Assembly: GCF_028745505.1 (NCBI RefSeq)
Contig: NZ_JAQZZL010000001.1
Location: forward strand, 2,353,818-2,417,817
Source: Lentisphaera marina
GTDB taxonomy: Bacteria > Verrucomicrobiota > Lentisphaeria > Lentisphaerales > Lentisphaeraceae
Length of the DNA: 64,000 nucleotides
Direction: 5' to 3'
The notes below the pieces were generated by a model, which made no database searches, had not been told where the DNA came from, and worked only from the letters and a program-made list of their open reading frames with translations. This document shows, piece by piece, positions 17,953 to 27,507 of this stretch. Every line of letters begins with the position of its first letter. Position 1 is the first letter of the stretch. The translations under genes were made by a program, and so were the position numbers.

Positions 17953-19146
17953 TATGCGATTCACGCAAGAGCTATTTTAAAAGAACAGAATTAAAGGATC
18001 ATATAAATCATGATAAAAAATCTAAGCTTGTTATTTTGCACTGTTTTAAGCTTTGGTGTTTTTGCAGAAGAACCTAAACCCTTACCTATAAAAGCTGCCA
18101 TTGAAATGGCGGAGACTGTCATCGCTGAAACGGCTTTAGAAACAGATCAAAAGCCAAGGCGTTATAATTACTGGATGTACCAAAACTACATAATTGCCGA
18201 AGGTATAAAAAATATGGGCGATGCCTTGGGTCGCCCAGAATTCAGTGAATACAAAGAAAAACAACTCATGTATTTCTGTGATTCTTATAAAAAAATTACA
18301 GATACACGATCACAAAATCATTACCTCAAACCAAGTTCTCTATGGCATAGTGGTATGGTGGCCAGTTTTGTTGAAGCACAGGCGACAAGCAATCACCCTG
18401 AAATTGCTCGTGGAATATCTTACTTCCAAGGCATGCTGAATAGAGCGCCTAAAATTGCTAATGGAACATTCACCCGCTATAAAAGGCAATGGAAGTCAAA
18501 GGGTGTGCAAATTGACGATTTATATATGCTTGTTCCTTATTGGGTGCGTAAATCCAAGCATAGTGGCAATCCAGAATACCTTGAGAAAGCCATAGAAGAA
18601 ACTCTCAGTTATTATAAATATTTGTGGAATCCGCAAACAAAATTAATGCATTGTCTATGGCTGGAAAAGAAGCCAGAAGCCAAAATCCCTCATTGGGGAC
18701 GTGGCAATGGCTGGTTTGTCATGGCCATTACTGATTTACTGCACTTTGTTCCTGAAAATCACCCAAAAAGAGCTGAACTTCTAAAGATCTACAACAATGT
18801 TATGCAAGGTCTTATGGCTCGTCAAAATAAAAACGGCTTGTGGCATCAGGTTTTAGATCGTCCTGAAAGTTATACCGAGACCTCCTGTTCCGGCATGTTT
18901 ACTTACAGCCTTTTACTAGGCTCTAATAAGGGCTGGTTGCCGGCATCTGCTCGTAGCGCTGGCATAAAAGGCTGGAATGGACTGCAGACAAAGTTAACGG
19001 ATAAAAATCAACTCAAAGACGTGTGTGTCGGAACGGATATGTCCGAAAAAGTGCAATACTTCTTTAAACGCCCAAGGGTAACTCACGATCAACACGGCAT
19101 AGGACCTTATTTACTGGCGGCCGCCGAAGTTATTAAGCTTGAGAAA
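17953..19146 (+). repeat. Segmental duplication, derived copy
   Basis: Copy of 10910-12103. Its first 44 bp are the 3' end of the FAD oxidoreductase gene without the rest of the gene, followed by the same 15-bp spacer (AAGGATCATATAAATC) and a complete GH105 gene. High nucleotide identity indicates a recent event. Confidence 0.9.
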
Positions 19147-19152
19147 AAATAA
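18010..19152 (+). CDS. GH88/GH105-type unsaturated uronyl hydrolase, paralog 3 (recent copy of paralog 1)
   Basis: A 380-residue protein differing from the gene at 10967 at only a handful of residues (for example ETDQKP for EKDQKP, FTRYKRQ for HTRYKRQ, IPHWGRG for IHHWGRG, LARQNKNG for RQNKDG). All family motifs are intact: VQIDDLYMLVPYW, HWGRGNGWFVMAITDLL and the terminal DQHGIGPYLLAAAEVIKLE. The upstream sequence up to 17953 is copied from the first locus too, so it may bring only the RBS, relying on the promoter of the operon. Increased gene dosage is the simplest consequence. Confidence 0.9.
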   Translation: MIKNLSLLFCTVLSFGVFAEEPKPLPIKAAIEMAETVIAETALETDQKPRRYNYWMYQNYIIAEGIKNMGDALGRPEFSEYKEKQLMYFCDSYKKITDTRSQNHYLKPSSLWHSGMVASFVEAQATSNHPEIARGISYFQGMLNRAPKIANGTFTRYKRQWKSKGVQIDDLYMLVPYWVRKSKHSGNPEYLEKAIEETLSYYKYLWNPQTKLMHCLWLEKKPEAKIPHWGRGNGWFVMAITDLLHFVPENHPKRAELLKIYNNVMQGLMARQNKNGLWHQVLDRPESYTETSCSGMFTYSLLLGSNKGWLPASARSAGIKGWNGLQTKLTDKNQLKDVCVGTDMSEKVQYFFKRPRVTHDQHGIGPYLLAAAEVIKLEKK

Positions 19153-19159
19153 ATACTTT

Positions 19160-20291
19160 ATGAGTAATCAGAAAGTAAATCATCTCATTTTCAAGAGCTT
19201 ATCAAAGGGATATTTTTTCAATTATCTTCTTATATCCTGTCTTTGTCTAATATGTATAAGTTTTAATGCTCTAGATGCAGATCAAAAAGAACGTCCAAAT
19301 ATTTTGTTTCTTGCGGTTGATGACTTAAATGATTGGGTGGGTTATTTAAAAGGACATCCCCAGTCAAAGACTCCTAACATCGATAAGTTAGCCGGTGAAT
19401 CTTTTGCCTTTACCCGTGCTTATTGCTCGGCTCCACTTTGTGGACCATCCAGAACATCCTTGATGTATGGTATCTACCCACATCGCACCGGCGTCTACTA
19501 TCACCATAAAACTTACTCGCCGAAAAAACTTATCTCACCTGATCGGCTTCCCCTGCAACTTGCTTTCCAAAAGAATGGTTACCACACCATTGGAAACGGA
19601 AAAATTTATCATGGGAGCTACCATGATTCCAGAGGCTGGAATACTTTCGTTCCTGCTAAATACAAAGACAAAACCAGAAAAGAAATTACGTCCGTATTTG
19701 GTGAGGATGCCGGTCGACCATTAAAAGATTTCAGAGTTGGAGTCAGTGCAGCAGATCCTGACTCGGATGAATTAGATGGTGCCATTGTTAATTGGGCCAT
19801 TGATCAATTCCAGCTTAAGCATAAAAAGCCCTTCTTTATGGCTATTGGTTTAGTCAAGCCCCACGCTCCCTGGATTGCCCCGAAGAAGTTCTATGATCAA
19901 TTCGATCTTGATAATATACAGTTCCCTGAAACCCCGAAGGGTGATCTTGATGACATTCCAGCTGCCGGAAAATTTATGGCTCAGACTGTTTATCCCTTTT
20001 TTGATAAAAACGAGCATGAGATCATTAAAACAAAAGAAGATATCTGGAGAAAGTTGGTTCATGCCTATTTAGCCACCAGTTCCTATGCGGATTACAATGT
20101 GGGGAGAATCCTCAAGGCCTTGGAAACTGGTGGCAACAAGGCAGGGAAAATGGGAACTCTACGATATGGTGAGCGATCGTACGGAACTAAACAATCTAGC
20201 CTCAAAAATGCCGGAAAAGGTAAAAGAACTTAGTCGCCTCTACAATAAGTGGACGGAACGCTGCTTTGTTCAAAAGCTGAAAGGGGAATAA
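19160..20291 (+). pseudogene. Iduronate-2-sulfatase-like gene with internal deletion and frameshift
   Basis: From ATG 19160 the frame encodes a normal N-terminal two thirds: signal region YLLISCLCLICISFNA, RPNILFLAVDDLNDWVGYLK, canonical LCGPSRTSLMYG, and IGLVKPHAPWIAPKKFYDQF. At YADYNVGRILKALE (about 20125) it jumps to sequence whose other frame (20085-20291) encodes a normal sulfatase C-terminus, GKWELYDMVSDRTELNNLAS. The piece between, which should carry the second metal-ligand DHG region, is missing (well over 100 codons compared with complete relatives), and the frame is lost; the first frame ends in unrelated residues at 20233. The protein cannot be a functional sulfatase. Confidence 0.85.
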
Positions 20292-20441
20292 TAAGGGAGT
20301 CCCCTGAACCTGAACAGTGAATCACAGAAGTATGATGTTTATAAATATTGATTAAATACTACAAGCTTTCAGATGAGAAAGCCATATATTATTAATGAAT
20401 AAAGAACTAAGGGCATTGCCTAATTTTAATAAAAAAAGCAC

Positions 20442-20470
20442 GGCAGGTTTTGTTTGACTGCAAATTAAGT
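20442..20470 (+). promoter_or_regulatory. GGCAGGTTTT-N10-AAAT promoter-like motif
   Basis: GGCAGGTTTTGTTTGACTGC then AAATTAAG, with AAAT exactly 20 nt after the first G. Preceded by AAAAAAAGCAC, also seen before the 47859 site. It lies 50-78 nt before the prepilin-like gene and would drive that gene and perhaps the sulfatases after it. Confidence 0.55.
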
Positions 20471-20519
20471 ATTGATAAGTCACAAAATTTTATCGCAATG
20501 AGAGCTCAAAGGAATATAT

Positions 20520-21311
20520 ATGAAAAGAAAGTTTACATTAATAGAGCTATTGATTGTCATGGCAATTATCGGCATACTTGCTTCACTACTGCTTCCATCG
20601 CTAAAATCGTCAAGGGAAAAATCTCGTCGAGCTGTCTGCAAAAGTAACCTAAGGCAAGTCTATATAGCGGCATTCATGTATCATGATGATAGTGGCTTTT
20701 TTCCTGTAGGCGGTGCGACAGTACTCAACAATACGCCTTGGGACCCCAATGGATGGGGACAAACAGAGACCTATATTAAAGATATCATTCCCTACCTAAG
20801 TGCCTGGGATCTAACAAGTAATGAACGTCCGGAAGTATTAAAATGTCCAAGTAACACATCGACTCCTTGGAATGCAACAGAGTCAACAACTTACATATAT
20901 ACTGGAAACTTCCAAGACAATGAAAATTGGCCCATGTTTAGAGGCCTAGGTCGTCGAACAACGAGCACGACATGGCTAGACGGAGGTCCTAAAATACCAA
21001 CGGAAGATAGAACGCTTACTGCCTACGAAGATCCGAGTCAAACCACTGTTTTTGCCGACTTAAACAAATTTACCAATGGTGGGACTAAACACATCAATGT
21101 AAATCACTCTCAGCAAGGAGGGAATTTTTTTAATAATGTAACAGATATTTCCTTATACTCAGCAGGTGGCAACCGCAATACATTAGACGGTGCGGTAAAA
21201 TGGATAAAAACATATCAACTGGGTTATGATAGAGTCGCGAATGAAGACTATTTCCCCAACAGTTCTGGAAGTCGAAAGTATGGCGCTAGTTCTCATTCTT
21301 TTTATTGGTAG
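20520..21311 (+). CDS. Prepilin-like protein with N-terminal methylation motif
   Basis: 263 residues beginning MKRKFTLIELLIVMAIIGIL, the class III/pseudopilin signal with FTLIELL and a hydrophobic helix, followed by SLKSSREKSRRAVCKSNLRQ as in the large pilin-like families expanded in Lentisphaerota and Planctomycetota. The C-terminal domain is a beta-rich globular region with aromatic and Asn-rich stretches. In this phylum such proteins usually lie next to sulfatases and are thought to be surface exposed; their role is not established. It is followed by a sulfatase 108 nt later. A second prepilin-like gene at 41059 is interrupted. Confidence 0.85.
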   Translation: MKRKFTLIELLIVMAIIGILASLLLPSLKSSREKSRRAVCKSNLRQVYIAAFMYHDDSGFFPVGGATVLNNTPWDPNGWGQTETYIKDIIPYLSAWDLTSNERPEVLKCPSNTSTPWNATESTTYIYTGNFQDNENWPMFRGLGRRTTSTTWLDGGPKIPTEDRTLTAYEDPSQTTVFADLNKFTNGGTKHINVNHSQQGGNFFNNVTDISLYSAGGNRNTLDGAVKWIKTYQLGYDRVANEDYFPNSSGSRKYGASSHSFYW

Positions 21312-21418
21312 AGTCAGCACTTAGAGTTTAAAATTGTGGTGCAAAAATTGAAAAATCTTTTTATCGGCTGCCATCTAGTGGATTTACCAAAATTACAAAA
21401 ATTATAATCAGGTTTTTT

Positions 21419-23245
21419 ATGCGTCTTCTTTTATTTATCGCTTTATCACTTTGTCTAAATGCCCAAGAGAAAGCAAATGTCATCCTCATTTTAGCCGATG
21501 ACTTAGGTATTTCCGATACCAGTTTAGGAGGCTCAAAGCTCTATCAAACGCCCAATTTAGAGAGGCTGGCTAAAGGTGGAGTTTACTTCACCAATGCCTA
21601 CGCTGCCAGCCCCCTTTGCTCGCCAACTCGGTCCAGTATTCTTACTGGACAAAACCCAGCCAGAACAGGTTTTACGGCCCCTCATGGGCATTTAAAAAAT
21701 GTTGTTTTAACTGCCCGGGCCGGCAAAGCGGCGGCGCCTTCAAAGAGACAAGTTCCGCCCGTATCAGTCAATAGATTATCGACAGAATATTTAAGCCTTG
21801 GCAAGGTTTTTAAAAATGCCGGATACAAAACAGCCCACTTTGGCAAATGGCACCTTGGCAAATCACCTTACTCACCCTTGGAACACGGATTTGATATAGA
21901 TATCCCCCATTGGCCGGGACCCGGACCTGCCGGTTCCTTTGTCGCACCTTGGAGATACCCTAACTTCAAAGAGAATTATCCCGGTGAGCATATTGATGAT
22001 CGTTTAGGTGACGAAATAGCAAAATATATTAGCGAAAATAAAGACCAGCCCTTTTTTATTAATTTTTGGCAATTCTCTGTTCATGCGCCATTTAATGCTA
22101 AGCAGGAACTTATTGATAAATACAGAAAACTCATCGATAAAAACAATCCTCAACATAACCCCGTTTATGCTGCAATGGTTGAATCTATGGACGACAGCAT
22201 AGGCAAAGTCATAGATGCCCTCGAAACAAATAAACTGATGGAAAAAACAATCATTGTCTTTTTTTCAGATAATGGCGGAAATATGTATAATGTTGTCGAT
22301 GGTACAACGGCCACAAGTAATAAACCTTTCCGCGGGGGTAAAGCCTCTATATACGAAGGAGGAACACACGTACCCGCTATTGTCGTTTGGCCAAATCAAA
22401 CAAAAACCGGCGTTAGAAATGACAGTTTAATTCAGAGTGAAGATCTTTATGCAAGTATCTTAGAAATGGCAGCTTTACCGGTGGATTACCAGCAGGCAAA
22501 AGATTCCATTAGTTTTGTGCCCGTTTTAAAAGGTCAGGGAGCCAAAAGAAAACAAGTTTTTACCTACTTCCCACATTCACCAAATGTTCCCGATTGTGTA
22601 CCACCATCTGCAGCCCTGAGGATCGGTGATTGGAAACTCATCAAAGTCTTTCATGACAATCCAGATTTAACTGACCGATTTGAACTTTATAATCTTGCAA
22701 ATGACCAAGGAGAGATGCTTAACCTCGCTTCTCAAAACCCCGAAAAAGTTAAAAGTATGAATGAAGTCATTGATCAGTACCTTAGGAAGAGTGCATGTAT
22801 AAAGCCTATCAAAAACCCCAAATATAATAGCAAATTCATACAATCTGCCGGAAAATTAAAAGCTCGTGGTCATGGCATTTTTTCCAAAGGTAAAGCAGGC
22901 TTGTACATAAGAAAATACGCCGATAATCAAGATATGAGTTTCACTTTACCCACTCCTGCTCTCAAAGCAGGGAAATATACTTTGCAAATGGATATTCGTT
23001 CGCTATCGGCTAAAGGAGATATTCTGGTCAAAGGCTTTTCACCAGGAACGAAAGTTACTGATTTTACCAAAATCAATTTAGTCGATGACGGCTTATGGCA
23101 CCAAAGTTCACATCCTTTTACAGTGATAAACACCCCATCCAAAGTGATGAAGTTTATCCTGGATTTTCCTCAGGGGCAACTTCATTTGAGATCCCTCAAA
23201 ATACTCGATGAAAATAAAGATCAACTTATCAATCTAAAGTTTTAA
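21419..23245 (+). CDS. Arylsulfatase with C-terminal beta-sandwich domain
   Basis: 608 residues, longer than the usual 450-520. Signal peptide MRLLLFIALSLCLNA. Metal motif NVILILADDLGISDTSLGG, signature LCSPTRSSILTG near residue 63, GKWHLGKSPYSP, FSDNGGNMYNVV, and WKLIKVFHD..LYNLANDQGE. After about residue 480 a further 120-130 residues (GLYIRKYADNQDMSFTLPTP, GKYTLQMDIRSLSAKGDILV) look like a carbohydrate-binding or CBM-like beta-sandwich appended to the catalytic part. An Ala/Arg/Lys-rich insertion sits after the signature (ARAGKAAAPSKRQ). Probably acts on an insoluble or long polymer, which is inference. Confidence 0.9.
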   Translation: MRLLLFIALSLCLNAQEKANVILILADDLGISDTSLGGSKLYQTPNLERLAKGGVYFTNAYAASPLCSPTRSSILTGQNPARTGFTAPHGHLKNVVLTARAGKAAAPSKRQVPPVSVNRLSTEYLSLGKVFKNAGYKTAHFGKWHLGKSPYSPLEHGFDIDIPHWPGPGPAGSFVAPWRYPNFKENYPGEHIDDRLGDEIAKYISENKDQPFFINFWQFSVHAPFNAKQELIDKYRKLIDKNNPQHNPVYAAMVESMDDSIGKVIDALETNKLMEKTIIVFFSDNGGNMYNVVDGTTATSNKPFRGGKASIYEGGTHVPAIVVWPNQTKTGVRNDSLIQSEDLYASILEMAALPVDYQQAKDSISFVPVLKGQGAKRKQVFTYFPHSPNVPDCVPPSAALRIGDWKLIKVFHDNPDLTDRFELYNLANDQGEMLNLASQNPEKVKSMNEVIDQYLRKSACIKPIKNPKYNSKFIQSAGKLKARGHGIFSKGKAGLYIRKYADNQDMSFTLPTPALKAGKYTLQMDIRSLSAKGDILVKGFSPGTKVTDFTKINLVDDGLWHQSSHPFTVINTPSKVMKFILDFPQGQLHLRSLKILDENKDQLINLKF

Positions 23246-23323
23246 TACTTGTCTTTAATTGAGCCCTCCATTTACCCGGCCTTTTGTTTGTAAGCCTTAT
23301 CATTAATCAAAAAAAAGAAAAAA

Positions 23324-24769
23324 ATGAAAATAGAAATGACAAAAAACCTTAGCCTTGTTTTAATTCTCTTGGCATCGATGGCTTATGCCCGTGAACGACC
23401 CAATATTATTATTATCGTAACTGACGATCACGGCTATGCCGACTTCGGGGCCTATGAAGGTGCCTCTCCAGATTTGAAAACGCCTAACTTAGACGCTCTT
23501 TCAAGTGCGGGTGCAGTGGTGACAAATGGCTACTCCACAGCTCCACAATGTACGCCTTCGCGAGCCGCTATTGCCACATCCAGGTATCAAACTCGATTTG
23601 GTTTAGATGATAATGATTTAGCACCTATGGACATAAATGAAAAGACCATAGCAGAAAAATTAAAAGACTCAGGCTATGCAACAGGCTTCGTTGGCAAATG
23701 GCATTTAGGCCCTAAAACAGGTAATAAGCTATGGATGGAGAAGAACTATCCTGAAGGTTTGAAACAAAAAAAGGCTCATATTCCCGAAAACATTAGCCGT
23801 CCGTATTATCCTATGAGCCGAGGTTATAGCGATTACTATGATGGAGCAAAATCTGTTTATCTAAGGAATTTTGATTTAGAGGGGAAGGCCATAAAACATG
23901 AACGCGAAGTCGATAATAAAACCTTCCGAGTTGATAAGCAGACCGATGCGGCTTTAGCTTTCATTGATAAAAATCATAACAAAGCTTTTTTTCTGCACCT
24001 GAATTACTTCGCTCCTCACGTTCCCATGGAAGTTGTTAAAAAGCATTTTGATCGTTTCCCTGGTGATATGACTGAACGTCGCCGTTGGGGCTTAGCATCT
24101 TTAGCAGCCATTGACGATGGTATTGGTGCTGTCATGGAAACGTTGAGGAAATATAAAATCGAAGAGAATACGATTGTTTTTTACTTTGCCGACAATGGTG
24201 CGCCCCTTAAAATCAAAAAACAAGATCTTCCCTACAAGGCTAGAGGCGGTTGGTCCGGCTCTTTAAATGGTGAGCTTGTCGGCGAAAAAGGTATGATTTC
24301 AGAAGGGGGTGTGCGTGTGCCCTACCTCGTCTATTGGAAGGGCAAAGTTCCTGCACAAGTTTATCACAAAGCTGTGAGTACCATGGATGCAGGTGCTACC
24401 GCTTTGGCTCTGGCGGGTGTGGAAGTGAAAAAGGGCGAGCTCGATGGTGTGAACTTGATGCCGTATTTATCGAAGGGCAACAAGTCAAATCCACATCAAT
24501 ACCTTTATTGGAGGTTTTGGGGTCAGTCGGTCATTCGTTCAGATAAATGGAAATTTTTCGAACTGGAAAATGGCGTTCAGATGCTTTTTGATATGACGGA
24601 TCCACTCCCCGAAAGAAAAAATATGATCAAGACTTATCCCGAAGTTGCCGCTGACTTACAGAAGAACTTAGCGACTTGGAGAAACCAGCAAAAATGGCCA
24701 GGCTTTCTAAAGAGCTATGGTCGTGAAAGCAAGTTTTTCAAACATTATTTTAAGCTCCATGAAGAATAA
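23324..24769 (+). CDS. Arylsulfatase
   Basis: 481 residues; signal region LSLVLILLASMAYA. Metal motif RPNIIIIVTDDHGYADFGAY, canonical signature QCTPSRAAIATS near residue 65, VGKWHLGPKTG, DNGAPLKIKKQ, and MLFDMTDPLPER in the C-terminal domain. Two Met codons (23324 and 23336) are possible starts; the signal peptide is acceptable with either. Lies 78 nt after the preceding sulfatase in the same direction and is followed by the glycosidase-like gene at 24903, so these probably form a unit. Substrate not predictable. Confidence 0.9.
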   Translation: MKIEMTKNLSLVLILLASMAYARERPNIIIIVTDDHGYADFGAYEGASPDLKTPNLDALSSAGAVVTNGYSTAPQCTPSRAAIATSRYQTRFGLDDNDLAPMDINEKTIAEKLKDSGYATGFVGKWHLGPKTGNKLWMEKNYPEGLKQKKAHIPENISRPYYPMSRGYSDYYDGAKSVYLRNFDLEGKAIKHEREVDNKTFRVDKQTDAALAFIDKNHNKAFFLHLNYFAPHVPMEVVKKHFDRFPGDMTERRRWGLASLAAIDDGIGAVMETLRKYKIEENTIVFYFADNGAPLKIKKQDLPYKARGGWSGSLNGELVGEKGMISEGGVRVPYLVYWKGKVPAQVYHKAVSTMDAGATALALAGVEVKKGELDGVNLMPYLSKGNKSNPHQYLYWRFWGQSVIRSDKWKFFELENGVQMLFDMTDPLPERKNMIKTYPEVAADLQKNLATWRNQQKWPGFLKSYGRESKFFKHYFKLHEE

Positions 24770-24902
24770 ACTTTGTGATAAGCACTTCATATTCTCGAGT
24801 AAATAAGCCTTTTCCCAAGGATAAAAACAAGACAATTACCTTAATGTAGCTCATGGATTCAGCGTCCATATAAATAATCAATAAAAATTTCCGGAGTACC
24901 AT

Positions 24903-26168
24903 ATGAAGCATGGGATATGTAACAAACTTTTAGTCATAACTTGCTTGCTGTCAATAATGAGTCACGCAGATTCTAAAAAAACATCTGTAATTAAGTCTGG
25001 AGCCTCTACGACTAAGCTTGAGATTCAGGATGCAACAGACAAACAAAACCTAGTCGGCATTAACTACTCGACCTGGCATTCATTGGCCTTTAGAAGAAAC
25101 CAGCCTATACGCAATATCCAAAAGATTCATAGTGGCAAAGGGAAGTTTGGTCACCGAGGATCATGGCACTTCTGGGCGGAACCCGCAGTCGGTTACTACC
25201 GTGGCGACAATGCTATGGTCATGGATTACCACTTTGAGCTATTCGAGGAAGCAAAAATTGATTTTATCATATTGGATGTCACCAACATCTATCCAAAATC
25301 GAAAATCAAGGATGAGTACATATACAAGCCCTTTGAAGTTATGGTGAAAGTGATGCGTGATCGTCAGCAAGCAGGCAAAGAATCGCCACGCATTGTCATG
25401 TGGTCTCCCGGCGTGCTCGCCGAAGAACTCGACGAACGCTATTTCTCTAAACCCGAATACGATGATCTCTGGCTCTACCTCGATGATGGCCAAGGAGCAA
25501 AGCCGCTTTTTCTAAGTAGATTGGATAGAGACCAAATCCCTCAGCAGCTCAATGATCAATTGACGATTCGTACGATGTGGGGGTTGCGCAGTAAACCAGC
25601 TGATCGCGAATGGTCTTTTCTCGTGAATTACCCTCAAACTGTGGCTACAATTGATGGTAAACCGGAACAGCTGGTGGTGTGCACCGCCTTACAAAAGAAC
25701 TACATGTCCAATGAAAAGTCTGCCACATCTCGTGAACAGGGCAAGACTTTTCAGCGCCAGTGGTCACGAGCCTTTGAAATACGTCCTAAATTCATCGTCA
25801 TCACTTGGTGGAATGAACTCATTGCCCAGCGTCAAAAAGATGGAAAAGATGGCCAAGTTCAGTTTGTTGATTTATTCCGTCCCGAATACTCTCGTGATAT
25901 AGAGCCTATTAAAGAACCTTATGGGGACATGTACTTTCGTTTTATGCGGGATTACATAAAAGCTTATAAGAAGGGAGAGCAAATGCCCATGGATTTACTC
26001 GAAGCTTTGGATAATGGGTCTGATAGAGAGGATTTTGACATGGATGGTATACCCAACAGCGTCGAAGGCAGCAAGGATAGCGATGGCGATGGCATCAGCG
26101 ATCAATGGGATCTTGACTCAAACAACGATGGAATTCCTGATTCCAGAAAGCCAATTGAGAAGGACTAA
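24903..26168 (+). CDS. Secreted glycosidase-like protein with TSP3-type calcium-binding repeats
   Basis: 421 residues, signal region KLLVITCLLSIMSHA. Residues about 50-350 resemble TIM-barrel endo-glycosidases of the GH71/GH99-like kind (LVGINYSTWHSLA, WHFWAEPAVGYYRGDN, IDFIILDVTNIY, FIVITWWNELIAQ), though I cannot assign catalytic residues with certainty. The last 45 residues are Asp-rich thrombospondin type-3-like calcium repeats: DFDMDGIPNSVEG, DSDGDGISDQWD and DSNNDGIPDS. These usually act as a rigid calcium-bound linker or sorting tail on secreted proteins. The only clear glycan-backbone-cleaving candidate in the window other than the GH105 genes. The IS110 element is inserted about 40 bp after its stop. 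Confidence 0.7.
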   Translation: MKHGICNKLLVITCLLSIMSHADSKKTSVIKSGASTTKLEIQDATDKQNLVGINYSTWHSLAFRRNQPIRNIQKIHSGKGKFGHRGSWHFWAEPAVGYYRGDNAMVMDYHFELFEEAKIDFIILDVTNIYPKSKIKDEYIYKPFEVMVKVMRDRQQAGKESPRIVMWSPGVLAEELDERYFSKPEYDDLWLYLDDGQGAKPLFLSRLDRDQIPQQLNDQLTIRTMWGLRSKPADREWSFLVNYPQTVATIDGKPEQLVVCTALQKNYMSNEKSATSREQGKTFQRQWSRAFEIRPKFIVITWWNELIAQRQKDGKDGQVQFVDLFRPEYSRDIEPIKEPYGDMYFRFMRDYIKAYKKGEQMPMDLLEALDNGSDREDFDMDGIPNSVEGSKDSDGDGISDQWDLDSNNDGIPDSRKPIEKD

Positions 26169-26247
26169 ACAAGCCTAAACTTGGCTGAAGTTTACTCGAT
26201 TAAACATGATGGGCTTTTCTGAGTGCACTTACAACTAGAATTCGAGA

Positions 26248-27507
26248 TTAATTAACGAATTTCTGAAACCATGCTGGTCGCCTCTGCTCCAATACTTCTA
26301 GATAGGTCTTTTCATTATATGGAGTTCTCGTTTTCCAACAACTGTACATGATACGAATCCATTTGTACGCCAAAGCTCTAAGTATTGTGAAGTGAGGTAT
26401 GTTTAGAGCTTTCTTATGATAATAAAATTCATGTGCCCATATTGATGACCTTATGGAATTATTGGCAAACTCAACAAAACTAAGTTGAGTGAACCTGTCG
26501 CATAAAAAACGTCTTCGGACAATATTCATTTTCCCACTCTGAATTGTCACAGGAGCTATTTCACTGATTTTAAGAGCCTCATTTACAGACTGAAATTTTT
26601 CTCGATCGTTTCCAAAGAAGGCCATAAGACGTGGTCCGATACTAGGACCTGCTCCTGGAAATGATTGGAATATTTCATGATCTTCATTTTCCCTATAAGC
26701 TTGCTCAATTTTTTCGTCATAAGCTTTAATAACCTTATTTAAACTCCGGATTCTGTGGCAGAATTGTTGTATCTCAAATATGTAGTAATCCACCTCATCT
26801 TCATCATTAACAACAATAACAGAAGCGCGTAATATTTGAACCCTCACTTTTGTTTTTGTATGGCTTGTACTGCGTTTGTTAAAGAATTTAGTAATGCCGA
26901 TTTGATGAGCATTAATGATATCCTGCGGGCTTGGATATTTATCCAAAAAATCTAGAAACATGTCTGCATATAAATGATTCCCCACGACTTTGAGTGCATT
27001 TGGATAATAGATCTTCAACAATGCAGTGAGTTGATTAGTTAAACGAGTTCTATCATTTACTAAATCACGCCTTTTTATATTCAGTCGCTTCAGTTTTCCT
27101 TTTGAAAAAGATTCGTCTACTCTTTTAACTTTATCAGGGTGTTTTAAGTATAGTTCAAGTAATGATTTGGTATCTGCTCGGTCACTTTTCGCGCCACTAA
27201 GATGGAATGTTTTAGCAAACTTCGAAGAAGTGGTCGGGTGAACTGTATAGACATCAAATTCACTAATGGATATCAATAAATTCATCAGTGCAGATTGGCA
27301 GCTTTCGATGACAACCGCGATGGGATCATTAACAGATTCAAGTATGAGTTCATTAAAGAATTTTTTGAGCGTAAGTAAATCACTACTGATAACTTTACAT
27401 TCTTCTTCACAATCCCGAAGGATTCGTAGATCATGCTTTTGATCAGCCCAGTCAATCGCAATAATAACTGAGTATTCAGATGGCTTTTTAGTTCTTGTAT
27501 AATACAT
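26248..27507 (-). CDS. IS110-family DEDD transposase, copy A
   Basis: 419 residues, identical in sequence to the gene at 43660-44919. N-terminal RuvC-like DEDD domain with Asp19 (AIDWADQKHD), Glu68 (VVIESCQSA), Asp109 and Asp112 (SGAKSDRADTKSLLE); the spacing is close to that of well-studied relatives such as IS621. The middle is helical. The C-terminal Tnp_20 domain contains FQSFPGAGPSIGPRLMAFFG and the Ser motif VTIQSGK (Ser323), the second catalytic residue in this family. It recombines DNA under guidance of a bridge RNA in characterised relatives. No frameshift or stop is present, so the enzyme could be active. Confidence 0.95.
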   Translation of the reverse strand: MYYTRTKKPSEYSVIIAIDWADQKHDLRILRDCEEECKVISSDLLTLKKFFNELILESVNDPIAVVIESCQSALMNLLISISEFDVYTVHPTTSSKFAKTFHLSGAKSDRADTKSLLELYLKHPDKVKRVDESFSKGKLKRLNIKRRDLVNDRTRLTNQLTALLKIYYPNALKVVGNHLYADMFLDFLDKYPSPQDIINAHQIGITKFFNKRSTSHTKTKVRVQILRASVIVVNDEDEVDYYIFEIQQFCHRIRSLNKVIKAYDEKIEQAYRENEDHEIFQSFPGAGPSIGPRLMAFFGNDREKFQSVNEALKISEIAPVTIQSGKMNIVRRRFLCDRFTQLSFVEFANNSIRSSIWAHEFYYHKKALNIPHFTILRALAYKWIRIMYSCWKTRTPYNEKTYLEVLEQRRPAWFQKFVN

